Origin: Flavobacteriales bacterium
GTDB taxonomy: Bacteria > Bacteroidota > Bacteroidia > CAIKAF01
DNA: 64,000 bases
Direction: 5' to 3'
NCBI GenBank assembly: GCA_025451235.1
Contig: JANWKT010000024.1
Coordinates: 1-64,000 of the forward strand
The notes beneath the pieces were generated by a model. That model did not search any database. It was given only the letters and a program-made list of their open reading frames with translations, and had not been told where the DNA came from. This document shows, in pieces, positions 52,914 through 60,776 of the stretch. Positions within the stretch are counted from its first letter, which is position 1; the number at the start of each line of letters is the position of its first letter. Both the position numbers and the translations under genes were made by a program.

Positions 52914-52947
52914 CAAAATTACCAAAATAGAAAAAGCCTTTTGCAAA
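52914..52947 (-). promoter_or_regulatory. Promoter of the peptidase-methyltransferase operon
   Basis: Minus strand: TTTG (52944-52947), 22 bases, TAATTTTG (52914-52921), the latter exact. The -33 box falls in the loop of the preceding terminator. The start point near 52909 gives a leader of about 20 bases to the TTG start codon. Confidence 0.55.
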
Positions 52948-52970
52948 AAATCATGCAAAAGGCTTTTTCT
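52929..52970 (-). terminator. Strong terminator of the large T9SS gene
   Basis: A perfect 17-bp inverted repeat: arm 52929-52945 (core AAAAAGCCTTTTGCA) and arm 52954-52970, separated by 8 bases. It is symmetric with poly-T on both sides, so it works in either direction; the gene at 52984 ends 13 bases upstream of it. Confidence 0.88.
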
Positions 52971-52983
52971 TGAAAGCTATTCA

Positions 52984-55011
52984 TTATTGTTTAACAAACT
53001 TGCCAACCGCAAATATATTTCCGTTTTGAATTAACTGATAAGTATAAATACCGGAGCTCAAGGCTTCCACGTTTAGTTGAAGGTTATCCAAATTCATTTG
53101 ATAAGGAACCGCTATGTTTTTACCTGCAACATCTGTTAGTTGAAGATATACAGGATCATTGGAAACTGCGTAGATAAATTGGATGTTTACGATCGACTCG
53201 GCAGGGTTTGGGAAAACAATGGCATTGTTTAACAACCAATTTTCGATGCTGAAATTATTGATCACTACACAAGCACTTGTATCCAAACAGCCGGCAAAGT
53301 TCAGCTGAACGGCATAAGATCCATTGGCCGGTGCCATAAAGTTCTGAGCAGTTGCTCCCGGAATAACTGCATAACTATTGTTGCAATCCAACCACTGGTA
53401 GGTAGCTCCGGCCTGATTGGCGGTAATGGTAATTCCAACAACCGAAGTGCTGTTATCTAATCCCGGAGGAGTGATATGCACTTTAAAGGCCGCATCCTGG
53501 TTGCTGTTTTCGCGGTATTCCGACCATGATCCATCCAAAATTTCATACGTATTTCTTGAAATAGGTGCGGCGGTTTCCAGACCCAGAAAAATATTCGGCC
53601 CAGCCTGGAAAAAGACCACATAAAATCCACCTGAATCGATTTGAACCGGAGTTAAAAGATCTACTGAATTCCATGATGCTGTAATTACAGAGGCTCCCGG
53701 AACTACAGTACTCGACAAAATGGTTCCTGGGGCACCAAATGGAGCATCATTGGCAAAAATGGTGGCAGTATAACCATCTCCTAAAGCATTTTGAACAAAG
53801 AACTCCAATGAATCTATGAGGATTGGATAAACCGGGGGCTTATAGAACACCCCAATCCCATCGTCATTGCCTATTCCCGAATTCCAGCTTACCTGCTGAT
53901 CTGGCAAGTTGGGTGTATGATAGGTAAATACGGTAGGCGAACATGCATTGATCACTTCTATTTCCGATAACTTGATATTATTAGCCGGATTGATATCAGT
54001 GGCGCAGTTAGTAGATACCTGATAAGAATATTGACCAGGTACCGTGAGATAAGCTGGAAGAAAATTTACGATGGTAAAAGCACCTGTATTGAGGGAAGCG
54101 AGTGTATCATTGTCCTGATGCAACAATACAAAAGCAAGGTCTCTCACCTGAGCATTGATGGCAATAGGTGAACTAATGGTAGCATTTCCAACATTTTTTA
54201 TGTTCGTAGCAAGTGAAATAGAACCTGCAGGCACGATCACTCCTTTGCTACCCACATTTTGGTTCCAGAAGGGCGTTGCATCGGGTACTTGCAAGGTAAC
54301 CACCGGTGGATAATAAAATTTTATCGCATAATTGGCAGGGGGAACAAGATCGACATAACATTGCAAACCAATATTGCCGGTAAGGTTCTCGATCCCAATC
54401 ACAAGATCATTGCAGCCTGCAATATCATTTAGCGTATTTAAGGTTTGATACTGGAAAGTAATAGAGCTGTCTGATCCACATAAAATGATCTGGAATGTGG
54501 TAGTTCCAGCTGTATAGTTGGGCGCAGCCGCCATCCAATGCGGAACGTTGCTGTATTGAACAATAAATGAATCGGTAAAATTCGTCCAGTAAAAAGCCTG
54601 CGCAGGATTACCTCCTCCAAAAAAAGTGAGATCGGTCATAAAAGCGGCCAGGATATTATCGGCAGGTCCCCCAGCTGTTGGGAGAGAAGGAAAACAAGAA
54701 GCAATATTACTTGGATTATCAAAACTTACCCAACCATTCGATCCTACTTTTACCTTGGTGTAATCACTCCAATAATAATGGAAATTAAAGCCAATATTGT
54801 ATTGCATCGGTGCACTATTATCATCTGCAAGACCGGTAATGGGTAGGCCAATTGTTGAAATATCGATCCAGTTATAAACGGGTCCTCCCGGCTCATTGCT
54901 GTCTTTCCAGACATAGCCGTAAGCATCAGGACCACCTGAAAGCGCAAATAATGGAGTAAAAGAAATAAGCCCTGTAAATACAAAGAGTGTAAATAGTTTT
55001 TTCATTTTCAT
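52984..55011 (-). CDS. Large secreted protein with T9SS sorting domain
   Basis: A 675-residue secreted protein with signal peptide ending PLFALS. The N-terminal ~250 residues show the GYVWKDSNEPGGPVYNWIDI start and QYSNVPHWMAAAPNY, NDLVIGIENLTGN motifs of a Bacteroidota 'choice-of-anchor' beta-jelly domain. CARDB-like Ig domains follow (ATNIKNVGNATISSPIAIN, NTGAFTIVNFLPAYLTVPG). Near 530-600 is a PKD/SprB-like domain (ANQAGATYQWLDCNNSY, GSYAVQLNFAGCLDTSACV). The C-terminus is a type A sorting domain (AIVFPNPAESIVNIQF, QLNVEALSSGIYTYQL). No enzymatic motif is seen. It is divergent from the thioesterase gene. The -7 box TATATTTG (minus strand) lies at 55025-55032. Confidence 0.85.
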   Translation of the reverse strand: MKMKKLFTLFVFTGLISFTPLFALSGGPDAYGYVWKDSNEPGGPVYNWIDISTIGLPITGLADDNSAPMQYNIGFNFHYYWSDYTKVKVGSNGWVSFDNPSNIASCFPSLPTAGGPADNILAAFMTDLTFFGGGNPAQAFYWTNFTDSFIVQYSNVPHWMAAAPNYTAGTTTFQIILCGSDSSITFQYQTLNTLNDIAGCNDLVIGIENLTGNIGLQCYVDLVPPANYAIKFYYPPVVTLQVPDATPFWNQNVGSKGVIVPAGSISLATNIKNVGNATISSPIAINAQVRDLAFVLLHQDNDTLASLNTGAFTIVNFLPAYLTVPGQYSYQVSTNCATDINPANNIKLSEIEVINACSPTVFTYHTPNLPDQQVSWNSGIGNDDGIGVFYKPPVYPILIDSLEFFVQNALGDGYTATIFANDAPFGAPGTILSSTVVPGASVITASWNSVDLLTPVQIDSGGFYVVFFQAGPNIFLGLETAAPISRNTYEILDGSWSEYRENSNQDAAFKVHITPPGLDNSTSVVGITITANQAGATYQWLDCNNSYAVIPGATAQNFMAPANGSYAVQLNFAGCLDTSACVVINNFSIENWLLNNAIVFPNPAESIVNIQFIYAVSNDPVYLQLTDVAGKNIAVPYQMNLDNLQLNVEALSSGIYTYQLIQNGNIFAVGKFVKQ

Positions 55012-55024
55012 GGTTGTTTGTGAT

Positions 55025-55032
55025 CAAATATA
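55025..55032 (-). promoter_or_regulatory. -7 box of the large T9SS gene
   Basis: Minus-strand TATATTTG, an exact TAnnTTTG, about 9 bases before the transcript start and 14 before the ATG. The GATCAAATATA stretch here is identical to that of the promoter at 46607. No clear -33 box. Confidence 0.45.
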
Positions 55033-55067
55033 TAGAATTTCGGCCAATAAGTTATATTTTCATCCTC

Positions 55068-55490
55068 ATGAATGACTCGCAGATTTACAACAGCATCCTT
55101 GAACTCCGTATTGATTGGAGCGAGCTTGACCTGTTTGGGCATGTGAATAATGTAATGTATTTTAAGTACTTGCAAGCGGCACGGGTAAATTACTGGGATC
55201 GCACCGGTTTATCTGAAAGTTATGAAAGGGATCGATTGGGTGCAATGCTTTTATCGACCCACTGCTTATTCAAACAACCTCTATTTTATCCTGGAAAGAT
55301 CACCATTAAAACGAAACTGGAATTTATAAAAAACACCAGCTTTGGATTGCAACACCATATCTTTAATGATAAAAATGAAATCGCCGCCATTGGTGATGAC
55401 GTGATTGTATTCTATGATTACAATCTGAATCAAAAATCCAATATCCCGGAATGGTTAAGAAAAAATATCGACCATTTGATCCTGGGATAG
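55068..55490 (+). CDS. Acyl-CoA thioesterase, 4-hydroxybenzoyl-CoA (hotdog) family
   Basis: A 140-residue hotdog-fold thioesterase. The active-site motif is in IDWSELDLFGHVNNVMYFKY, with the conserved Asp (here in ELDLFGHVNN) that activates water, followed by YFKYLQAARVNYW. Family members such as YbgC/FcbC hydrolyse acyl-CoA. The substrate is open. I chose the ATG at 55068 (MNDSQIYNS), because the longer frame back to 55014 runs across the promoter of the divergent gene. A 7/8 -7 box, TATATTTT, lies at 55053-55060. Confidence 0.88.
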   Translation: MNDSQIYNSILELRIDWSELDLFGHVNNVMYFKYLQAARVNYWDRTGLSESYERDRLGAMLLSTHCLFKQPLFYPGKITIKTKLEFIKNTSFGLQHHIFNDKNEIAAIGDDVIVFYDYNLNQKSNIPEWLRKNIDHLILG

Positions 55491-55621
55491 GTCATCGTTT
55501 ACATGATTCACACTTTGCACATTAATTAACTTTAAGGTCTTGTTGAATGAATTTCTGTTGGTTAAATTTGAAACCAGACATGAGTCTATCTTAGATTTTT
55601 AAATTTGTAAAACAAAGAAAC

Positions 55622-56380
55622 ATGAAAACTACAGCAAGAAAAAAAAATAAACCTTCCTCAAGAGTAGCTCAACGTAGCACTAAATCATCAGTTAAAGCAA
55701 CGAAAACCAGACAAAGAACCAAAAAAGCCAGTCCAAAAAAGGAAAAACCAGATGAAGATAAATTCAAGGAGTTATTTAATGACCTGTTAAAAGATACTTT
55801 GAATGCCGAAAAACAATTGGTAAGAGCATTGCCAAAAATGGTAAAGGCGGCCACATCAAAACAACTGGCCAGTGCCTTTAAAAAACATCTTTCCGAAACC
55901 GAGAAGCAAGTAAGCCGTCTTGAAAAAGTTTTTTCCGTTTGCGGATTTAAGGTAGTTGGTAAAAAATGTGAAGCCATGGAAGGTTTGGTGAAGGAGGGAG
56001 AAGAGGCCATCAAAGAAACTACTCAAGGCTCTTTTGTCCGTGATGTAGCATTAATTGTAGCTGCCCAAAAAGTGGAACATTATGAAATGGCAGCATATGG
56101 CTCACTCCGTTCAATAGCAGAAACCCTTGGATATTCCAAAGCGGTTGATCTATTGCAAAAAACCCTTGATGAAGAAGGGGCTGCCGATAAAGCGTTAACA
56201 GAATTATCAGCGTCCATCAATGCAAAAGCAGCGGGTACAACAGGTAGCAAGGTTCAGGCAAGTGCATCCGATCAGGAGGAAGAAGAGGAGGAACCCATTG
56301 AAGAGGCTGTATATTTAGATGCAGATGAAGAAGAAGAAGGTGACCAAAGATCCGACAGGAACATGGGCAATTCGCTGTAA
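55622..56380 (+). CDS. YciE/DUF892 ferritin-like protein with basic N- and acidic C-tails
   Basis: A 252-residue protein. Residues ~45-205 are a DUF892 (YciE/YciF) four-helix ferritin-like domain: KFKELFNDLLKDTLNAEKQL, then LPKMVKAATSKQLASAFKKH, AEKQL and ETEKQ acidic sites, KVEHYEMAAYGSLRSIAETL and LLQKTLDEEGAADKALTEL. The ~45-residue N-terminus is histone-H1-like (KPSSRVAQRSTKSSVKATK, many Lys/Arg). The last ~35 residues are acidic (SDQEEEEEEPIEEAVYL). The core is thought to bind metals and belong to stress responses; the tails suggest DNA contact and self-regulation. Possible promoters: TAAATTTG at 55563-55570 or 55600-55607. Confidence 0.82.
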   Translation: MKTTARKKNKPSSRVAQRSTKSSVKATKTRQRTKKASPKKEKPDEDKFKELFNDLLKDTLNAEKQLVRALPKMVKAATSKQLASAFKKHLSETEKQVSRLEKVFSVCGFKVVGKKCEAMEGLVKEGEEAIKETTQGSFVRDVALIVAAQKVEHYEMAAYGSLRSIAETLGYSKAVDLLQKTLDEEGAADKALTELSASINAKAAGTTGSKVQASASDQEEEEEEPIEEAVYLDADEEEEGDQRSDRNMGNSL

Positions 56381-56444
56381 TTAAGTATCGATCCCGAATG
56401 GTGGTTGATTTACCTTCCGGATCATTTCTCTAAATGTTTTTATA

Positions 56445-56452
56445 TAACTTTG
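56445..56452 (+). promoter_or_regulatory. -7 box of the NMT1-like gene
   Basis: TAACTTTG is an exact TAnnTTTG; TTTC at 56425-56428 is a partial -33 box. The transcript would start near 56457, 14 bases before the TTG start codon at 56471. Confidence 0.5.
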
Positions 56453-56470
56453 CCTAATAACCATAGCGAA

Positions 56471-57355
56471 TTGGCAGAGAAAATAATTATTGGAGGAGTG
56501 CCGGAACATTTTAATATTCCTTGGTATTATGGTACCCAACATGGAATGTTTAATTCTACCGGCTGGGATGTTCGTTGGCAATCCTATCCAGGAGGAACAG
56601 GAGCTATGCTGGTTGATCTGAAAGAAGGCAAGCTGGACATGGCCACCTTACTAACCGAAGGTGCTATATCAGGCATCTTAGGGGGCATTGATGCGAGCAT
56701 TGTGAAGTTCTACGTGGATTCACCATTGAGTTGGGGCATTCATGTGAAGAAAGGAAGTGGAATTACTATGGACCATTTGGAAGGAAAAAAATATGCGATT
56801 AGCAGGTATAAATCCGGTTCGCATTTAATGCCTTATGTAAATGCTCGCCAGAAAAATATCCAGCTCAATGACGACGATTTCATCATAGTTAAAGATCTCG
56901 ACGGGGCTCGTGAAGCACTTGCAAAAGGCAATGCGGATGTTTTTTTCTGGGAGAAATATATTACCAAACCCTTTGTTGACAATGGAGAGTTTGAAAAAAT
57001 AGGTGTCTGCCCTACTCCATGGCCCTCATTCGTGGTGGTATGTCAAAACAGTTTATTGAAAAATCACTTTAATGATCTTCATCTTTTGTTTGATCAACTT
57101 CATCAGGTCATTAGGGATTTAGTGCTGTCGGGTGACATCATTAACATGGTTGCCAATGAATTTGGATTGAAATATTTTGATGCGGTTAAATGGTACGCTG
57201 CGGTAGAATGGAATATGGAATTGGGTGTAGATACCGAAAAACTAGGAGCAGCGGTTAATCGCTTAATGAAATTAGGACTGATTGAAACCATCCCCTTGGA
57301 TCTTGCCATTCAAAAGCTGGTGGATAAAAGATCTATTTTCAATTTTACAGAATAA
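56471..57355 (+). CDS. NMT1/ABC substrate-binding-like protein without signal peptide
   Basis: A 294-residue type II periplasmic-binding fold (NMT1/SsuA/ThiY-like) without any signal peptide or lipobox, so probably cytoplasmic. Landmarks are KIIIGGVPEHFNIPWYYGT, GGTGAMLVDLKEGKLDMATL, LTEGAISGILGGIDASI, GSGITMDHLEGKKYAISRY and CPTPWPSFVVVCQ. No ABC ATPase or permease is nearby, so it is not part of a linked transporter. Cytoplasmic relatives in yeast and some bacteria are enzymes of the THI5 type or ligand sensors. The start is TTG at 56471 (MAEKIIIGGVPEH), supported by the promoter box at 56445-56452, which lies downstream of the earlier in-frame TTG at 56405. Confidence 0.75.
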   Translation: MAEKIIIGGVPEHFNIPWYYGTQHGMFNSTGWDVRWQSYPGGTGAMLVDLKEGKLDMATLLTEGAISGILGGIDASIVKFYVDSPLSWGIHVKKGSGITMDHLEGKKYAISRYKSGSHLMPYVNARQKNIQLNDDDFIIVKDLDGAREALAKGNADVFFWEKYITKPFVDNGEFEKIGVCPTPWPSFVVVCQNSLLKNHFNDLHLLFDQLHQVIRDLVLSGDIINMVANEFGLKYFDAVKWYAAVEWNMELGVDTEKLGAAVNRLMKLGLIETIPLDLAIQKLVDKRSIFNFTE

Positions 57356-57409
57356 AATATCCTATCTTAGGCAGTCTTAAACCGCCGATTTTTCTGTCAC
57401 GATATACAC

Positions 57410-58741
57410 ATGCAAAAAAACATTAACCAGAATGAACTAAGTAAAAACCTGGAGGCTTCGGTGATGTTCATTGATATGAATAGTTTTTTTGCCAGCTGTG
57501 AACAACAGGATAATCCTTCCTTAAGAAATCAACCAGTAGCAGTTTGCATCTATATATCACCGTATAGCCCAATCATTGCACCCTCTATTGAAGCGAAAAA
57601 ATTCGGTGTAAGAACAGGTATGCGCATGAACGATGCTAAAAAACTTTGTCCCGGTCTTATACAAGTCGATACAAGTCCCGATAAGTACAGAGATTACCAT
57701 ATCAAGATCATGGATATTTTAAAATCTTATTCTCAGGATGTGATCCCTAAAAGTATTGATGAGGCAGTGATCAATTTTAAAAATTATCATTTGGTTTACA
57801 AAGACCTGCATCAGGTGGGTATGCAAATAAAACAGGATATATATACCCAAGCAGGTGATTGGCTCAAATGCAGCATAGGGCTTGCACCCAATACCTTCCT
57901 GGCTAAGTTGGCAAGTGGGATTCAAAAGCCTGATGGATTTGTAACCATTACTCCGAGTACCATTGATGATGTATTGAGTAAATTAAACCTGGAAAGTCTT
58001 CCTGGGATTGCTAAAAGTACATCTAGAAAGCTGGTCATGGCTGGGATCAACAGTCCACTTGAACTGCGGTATGCACAACCCTTGTTTCTGAAGAATGCCT
58101 TAAAAAGTATTGTTGGTTATTATTGGTACTGCCGGCTCAATTTTATGGAAGTGGATCTGAGCAGCAAGCCCTATAAAAGCATGCAGGCTATGCGACAAAT
58201 ATCAAAAAATAACAGGGAATCCATCCAGTATTTGCAGGATCTTATGCTGGCATTGTGTATGCGATTGGAAAAAAGAATGGTAACACAGGAGTTGTATGCA
58301 CGCAGTATCAATATTCATTTATCCTACGAAGATGGTAAAGCCTGGGCGGATCATACCAGGTCGGAATTACCTATACAGGATGGGAACAGGTTATTGGATA
58401 TTTATAAAAAACTCATTACGGAAGGAGAGGAAAAATTTGGAGGACCGCTGATCAACCATCAAATGACAAGTATGAGTTTGAATGTAAGCGCATTTGTAAC
58501 CAGTGACCTTGTTCAGTCAGATCTTTTTTATACGGATCAGAAAAGAGACCATTTGCGAAAAGTAGTCTACCAGATCAAAGATAGATTTGGAAGTACCGCT
58601 TTGATGAAAGGGGCTGAAGTAACGCGGCAAAAGGCTTTTCAGGACATGATAGGTTTTGGTTCCATAAAAGATCTCCAAAAAGAAGAAGTATGGGAGGATA
58701 ATGATGATTGGCTGGAAACTGATTTTGATGTATTTGATTAA
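57410..58741 (+). CDS. Divergent Y-family DNA polymerase (DinB/Pol IV-like)
   Basis: A 443-residue translesion polymerase of the Y family. The catalytic acids are present: Asp in MFIDMNSFFASCEQ (usual form D-M-D-x-F-F) and Asp-Glu in SIDEAVINFKNY. Finger and palm sequence follows as PSIEAKKFGVRTGMRMNDAK and CSIGLAPNTFLAKLASGIQ, then a helix-hairpin-helix thumb (LESLPGIAKSTSRKLVMAGI) and a little-finger domain. The motif Y-E-A-R-K-F-G of Pol IV reads I-E-A-K-K-F-G here, so the Tyr and Arg near the triphosphate are lost. The second acid D of D-M-D is Asn. The C-terminal tail is acidic. It starts 54 bases after the NMT1-like gene. Confidence 0.82.
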   Translation: MQKNINQNELSKNLEASVMFIDMNSFFASCEQQDNPSLRNQPVAVCIYISPYSPIIAPSIEAKKFGVRTGMRMNDAKKLCPGLIQVDTSPDKYRDYHIKIMDILKSYSQDVIPKSIDEAVINFKNYHLVYKDLHQVGMQIKQDIYTQAGDWLKCSIGLAPNTFLAKLASGIQKPDGFVTITPSTIDDVLSKLNLESLPGIAKSTSRKLVMAGINSPLELRYAQPLFLKNALKSIVGYYWYCRLNFMEVDLSSKPYKSMQAMRQISKNNRESIQYLQDLMLALCMRLEKRMVTQELYARSINIHLSYEDGKAWADHTRSELPIQDGNRLLDIYKKLITEGEEKFGGPLINHQMTSMSLNVSAFVTSDLVQSDLFYTDQKRDHLRKVVYQIKDRFGSTALMKGAEVTRQKAFQDMIGFGSIKDLQKEEVWEDNDDWLETDFDVFD

Positions 58742-58781
58742 AAGTATAACCCCTTCTATTACATGTCATTTTTAGCCCTGA

Positions 58782-58812
58782 TTTGTCATTATCGGTAGAT
58801 TGGTTAAATTTG
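58782..58812 (+). promoter_or_regulatory. Consensus promoter of the BNR-T9SS gene
   Basis: TTTG (58782-58785), 19 bases, TAAATTTG (58805-58812): both boxes exact. The transcript starts near 58817, giving a 28-base leader before the ATG at 58845. Confidence 0.8.
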
Positions 58813-58844
58813 TTAAAATATTAAAAAATCAATCTCCATAATTT

Positions 58845-60668
58845 ATGAAAAAATCCTTACTTCTCGCTGCCACATTTGCATGTATCGCAGGTGTTGCTTT
58901 TTCGCAAAATCCACTTTCGGGAAATTCAAGGCATTTATTAAATGCCAAAGCCGTAAAAATAAATAGATTTAAAAGTGTACTTGCAGAAGCATCCTTAAGC
59001 AACCTGGAAAATCGTACGCCTGGTTCAACCAAGTCAACGTCCGCTACCGTTGGAACGTCTACTTATCAATTACAATCTAATAGCAGTATAGAGAATAGGA
59101 TTGTTCACAATTCTGATGGAACCATTGGAGCTGTATTTACTTTTTCGGATGATGCGGGTTCTACCTGGCCAGACAGAGGTACCGGTTATATTTACAACGA
59201 TGGAAGTAGCTGGAGTGCTGCGCCTACCACCCGTATTGAGGCAGTAAGAACAGGTTGGCCAACCGTATTGACCTTAGGCGATAACAGTGAAGTGGTGATC
59301 AGCCATAACACAGCCACTACCAACGATTATGATATTTATTTTTCAAAACGTCCAGTAAAAGGGACCGGTACATGGACCGAAAACGCCACCATACTTGCCA
59401 ATCCTGGAGCCCCTTATGGAAATCTTTGGCCCAGAGCCGCTGTTGGAGGTGCCAATAACATGTCCATCCATATGATCTCTATTTCTTTCCCTACAGATCC
59501 CTTGGTGACCACTACACCAGCCTTCTTTATGGGACAGCAAGGTGCCATTACCTATAGCCGTTCGACTAATGGTGGAACTTCATGGGATATTTTGCATAAC
59601 GTAAATGCACTTCATGATTCAACTCAATATTATGGATTCGATGCCGACGCTTACGCGATCGATGCCAGGGGAAATACAGTTGCCTACGTAGGTGGTGGTT
59701 TTACCAATGATGTTTTCTTAATGAAATCAACCAACAATGGAACTTCCTGGACCAAAACCATTGTGAACGATTTCCCGTTGGATCTTTTTGTTGACCAGAT
59801 CATAGATACCACCAGCACCAATGATGGATGCTTAGAGGTATTAGTCGATAGCAATGATTTAGTGCATGTATTCTTTGGAAACATGAACATATTGAATGAT
59901 GACAGCACCGATAACCAAATATCTTATTTCCCTGGAACTTCAGGCTTGATGTACTGGAATGAAAGTATGGGAGCAAATAATCCGGTGTTGGTCGCCGATC
60001 TAGAAGATGTGGACGCTGACCTAGTGATCACCCTTACTACTTTTGGAACTTACCAAAATTCGTTGAGCAGTTTCCCAAGTGCAGGTTTGGATGGAACCAA
60101 TGGTTTACACCTTACCTACTCCGCTATTGTAGAAAATTCGGATGATGGAGCAGGAAATAATGTAAGGAATGTATATTATACAAAAAGTATAGATGGAGGA
60201 GCCAGCTGGATCCCACCGGTACGTGTAATATCAGACGATTTTACCGAACAAGTATATTGTTCCATATCTAAAGATGTAGACCCTACTTGTATCAGCATGA
60301 TCTATCAAAGTGATATTGCCGTGGGTCATGGTGTTGGTGCCACAAATCCTGATGCGGGAAGTAATATTGGGAATGCTGCGGATATGATCTATGTATGTTA
60401 CGAACTATTCTCAGGGGTAAATGAATACCTCAACCTGAGTGAAGGGATCAGTATTTATCCGAATCCATCACATGGTAATGTAAATATTCAATCCGTTCAA
60501 ATTGTGAACAAAGTAGAAGTGATCAACTGTACAGGTTCGGTTTTATATTCATTCAATCCTGAAAGCCAGCAATATACCATGAACCTTGAAACCCTTGCTT
60601 CTGGTATTTACCTGATCAACCTGTATATGGGCAACCAGAAAGTGGTAAAACGATTTGTGAAAATGTAG
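58845..60668 (+). CDS. Secreted BNR-repeat protein with T9SS sorting domain
   Basis: A 607-residue secreted protein with signal peptide ending AFSQN and a short propeptide-like stretch rich in Ser/Thr/Lys. Residues ~70-520 form a beta-propeller with Asp-box repeats (FSDDAGSTWPDRG, STNGGTSWDILHN, STNNGTSWTKTIV, SIDGGASWIPPVR), as in sialidases, but the FRIP motif and catalytic residues of sialidases are not visible. The C-terminal ~75 residues are a type A sorting domain (GISIYPNPSHGNVNIQS, VEVINCTGSVLYSFN, ASGIYLINLYMGNQK). It has a consensus promoter and a very strong terminator, so it is likely well expressed. Confidence 0.86.
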   Translation: MKKSLLLAATFACIAGVAFSQNPLSGNSRHLLNAKAVKINRFKSVLAEASLSNLENRTPGSTKSTSATVGTSTYQLQSNSSIENRIVHNSDGTIGAVFTFSDDAGSTWPDRGTGYIYNDGSSWSAAPTTRIEAVRTGWPTVLTLGDNSEVVISHNTATTNDYDIYFSKRPVKGTGTWTENATILANPGAPYGNLWPRAAVGGANNMSIHMISISFPTDPLVTTTPAFFMGQQGAITYSRSTNGGTSWDILHNVNALHDSTQYYGFDADAYAIDARGNTVAYVGGGFTNDVFLMKSTNNGTSWTKTIVNDFPLDLFVDQIIDTTSTNDGCLEVLVDSNDLVHVFFGNMNILNDDSTDNQISYFPGTSGLMYWNESMGANNPVLVADLEDVDADLVITLTTFGTYQNSLSSFPSAGLDGTNGLHLTYSAIVENSDDGAGNNVRNVYYTKSIDGGASWIPPVRVISDDFTEQVYCSISKDVDPTCISMIYQSDIAVGHGVGATNPDAGSNIGNAADMIYVCYELFSGVNEYLNLSEGISIYPNPSHGNVNIQSVQIVNKVEVINCTGSVLYSFNPESQQYTMNLETLASGIYLINLYMGNQKVVKRFVKM

Positions 60669-60669
60669 A

Positions 60670-60746
60670 AGTCTGAAGACCGAAGCTCGAAGTAAGCCAC
60701 CTAATTTAGCTTCAAACTTCGAGCTTCGGTCTTCAGGCTTTTTTTT
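60670..60746 (+). terminator. 24-bp stem terminator built from heptad repeats
   Basis: Arm 60670-60693 pairs with arm 60716-60739 over 24 bp with a single G-T pair, loop of 22 bases, followed by TTTTTTTT (60739-60746). Each arm consists of three near-identical 7-base units of the form NNYGAAG (left) and CTTCRGN (right). It can act as the terminator of the BNR-T9SS gene. Confidence 0.85.
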
Positions 60747-60776
60747 ATCATTCTTCTACCCCATTTACGCAAGGGG

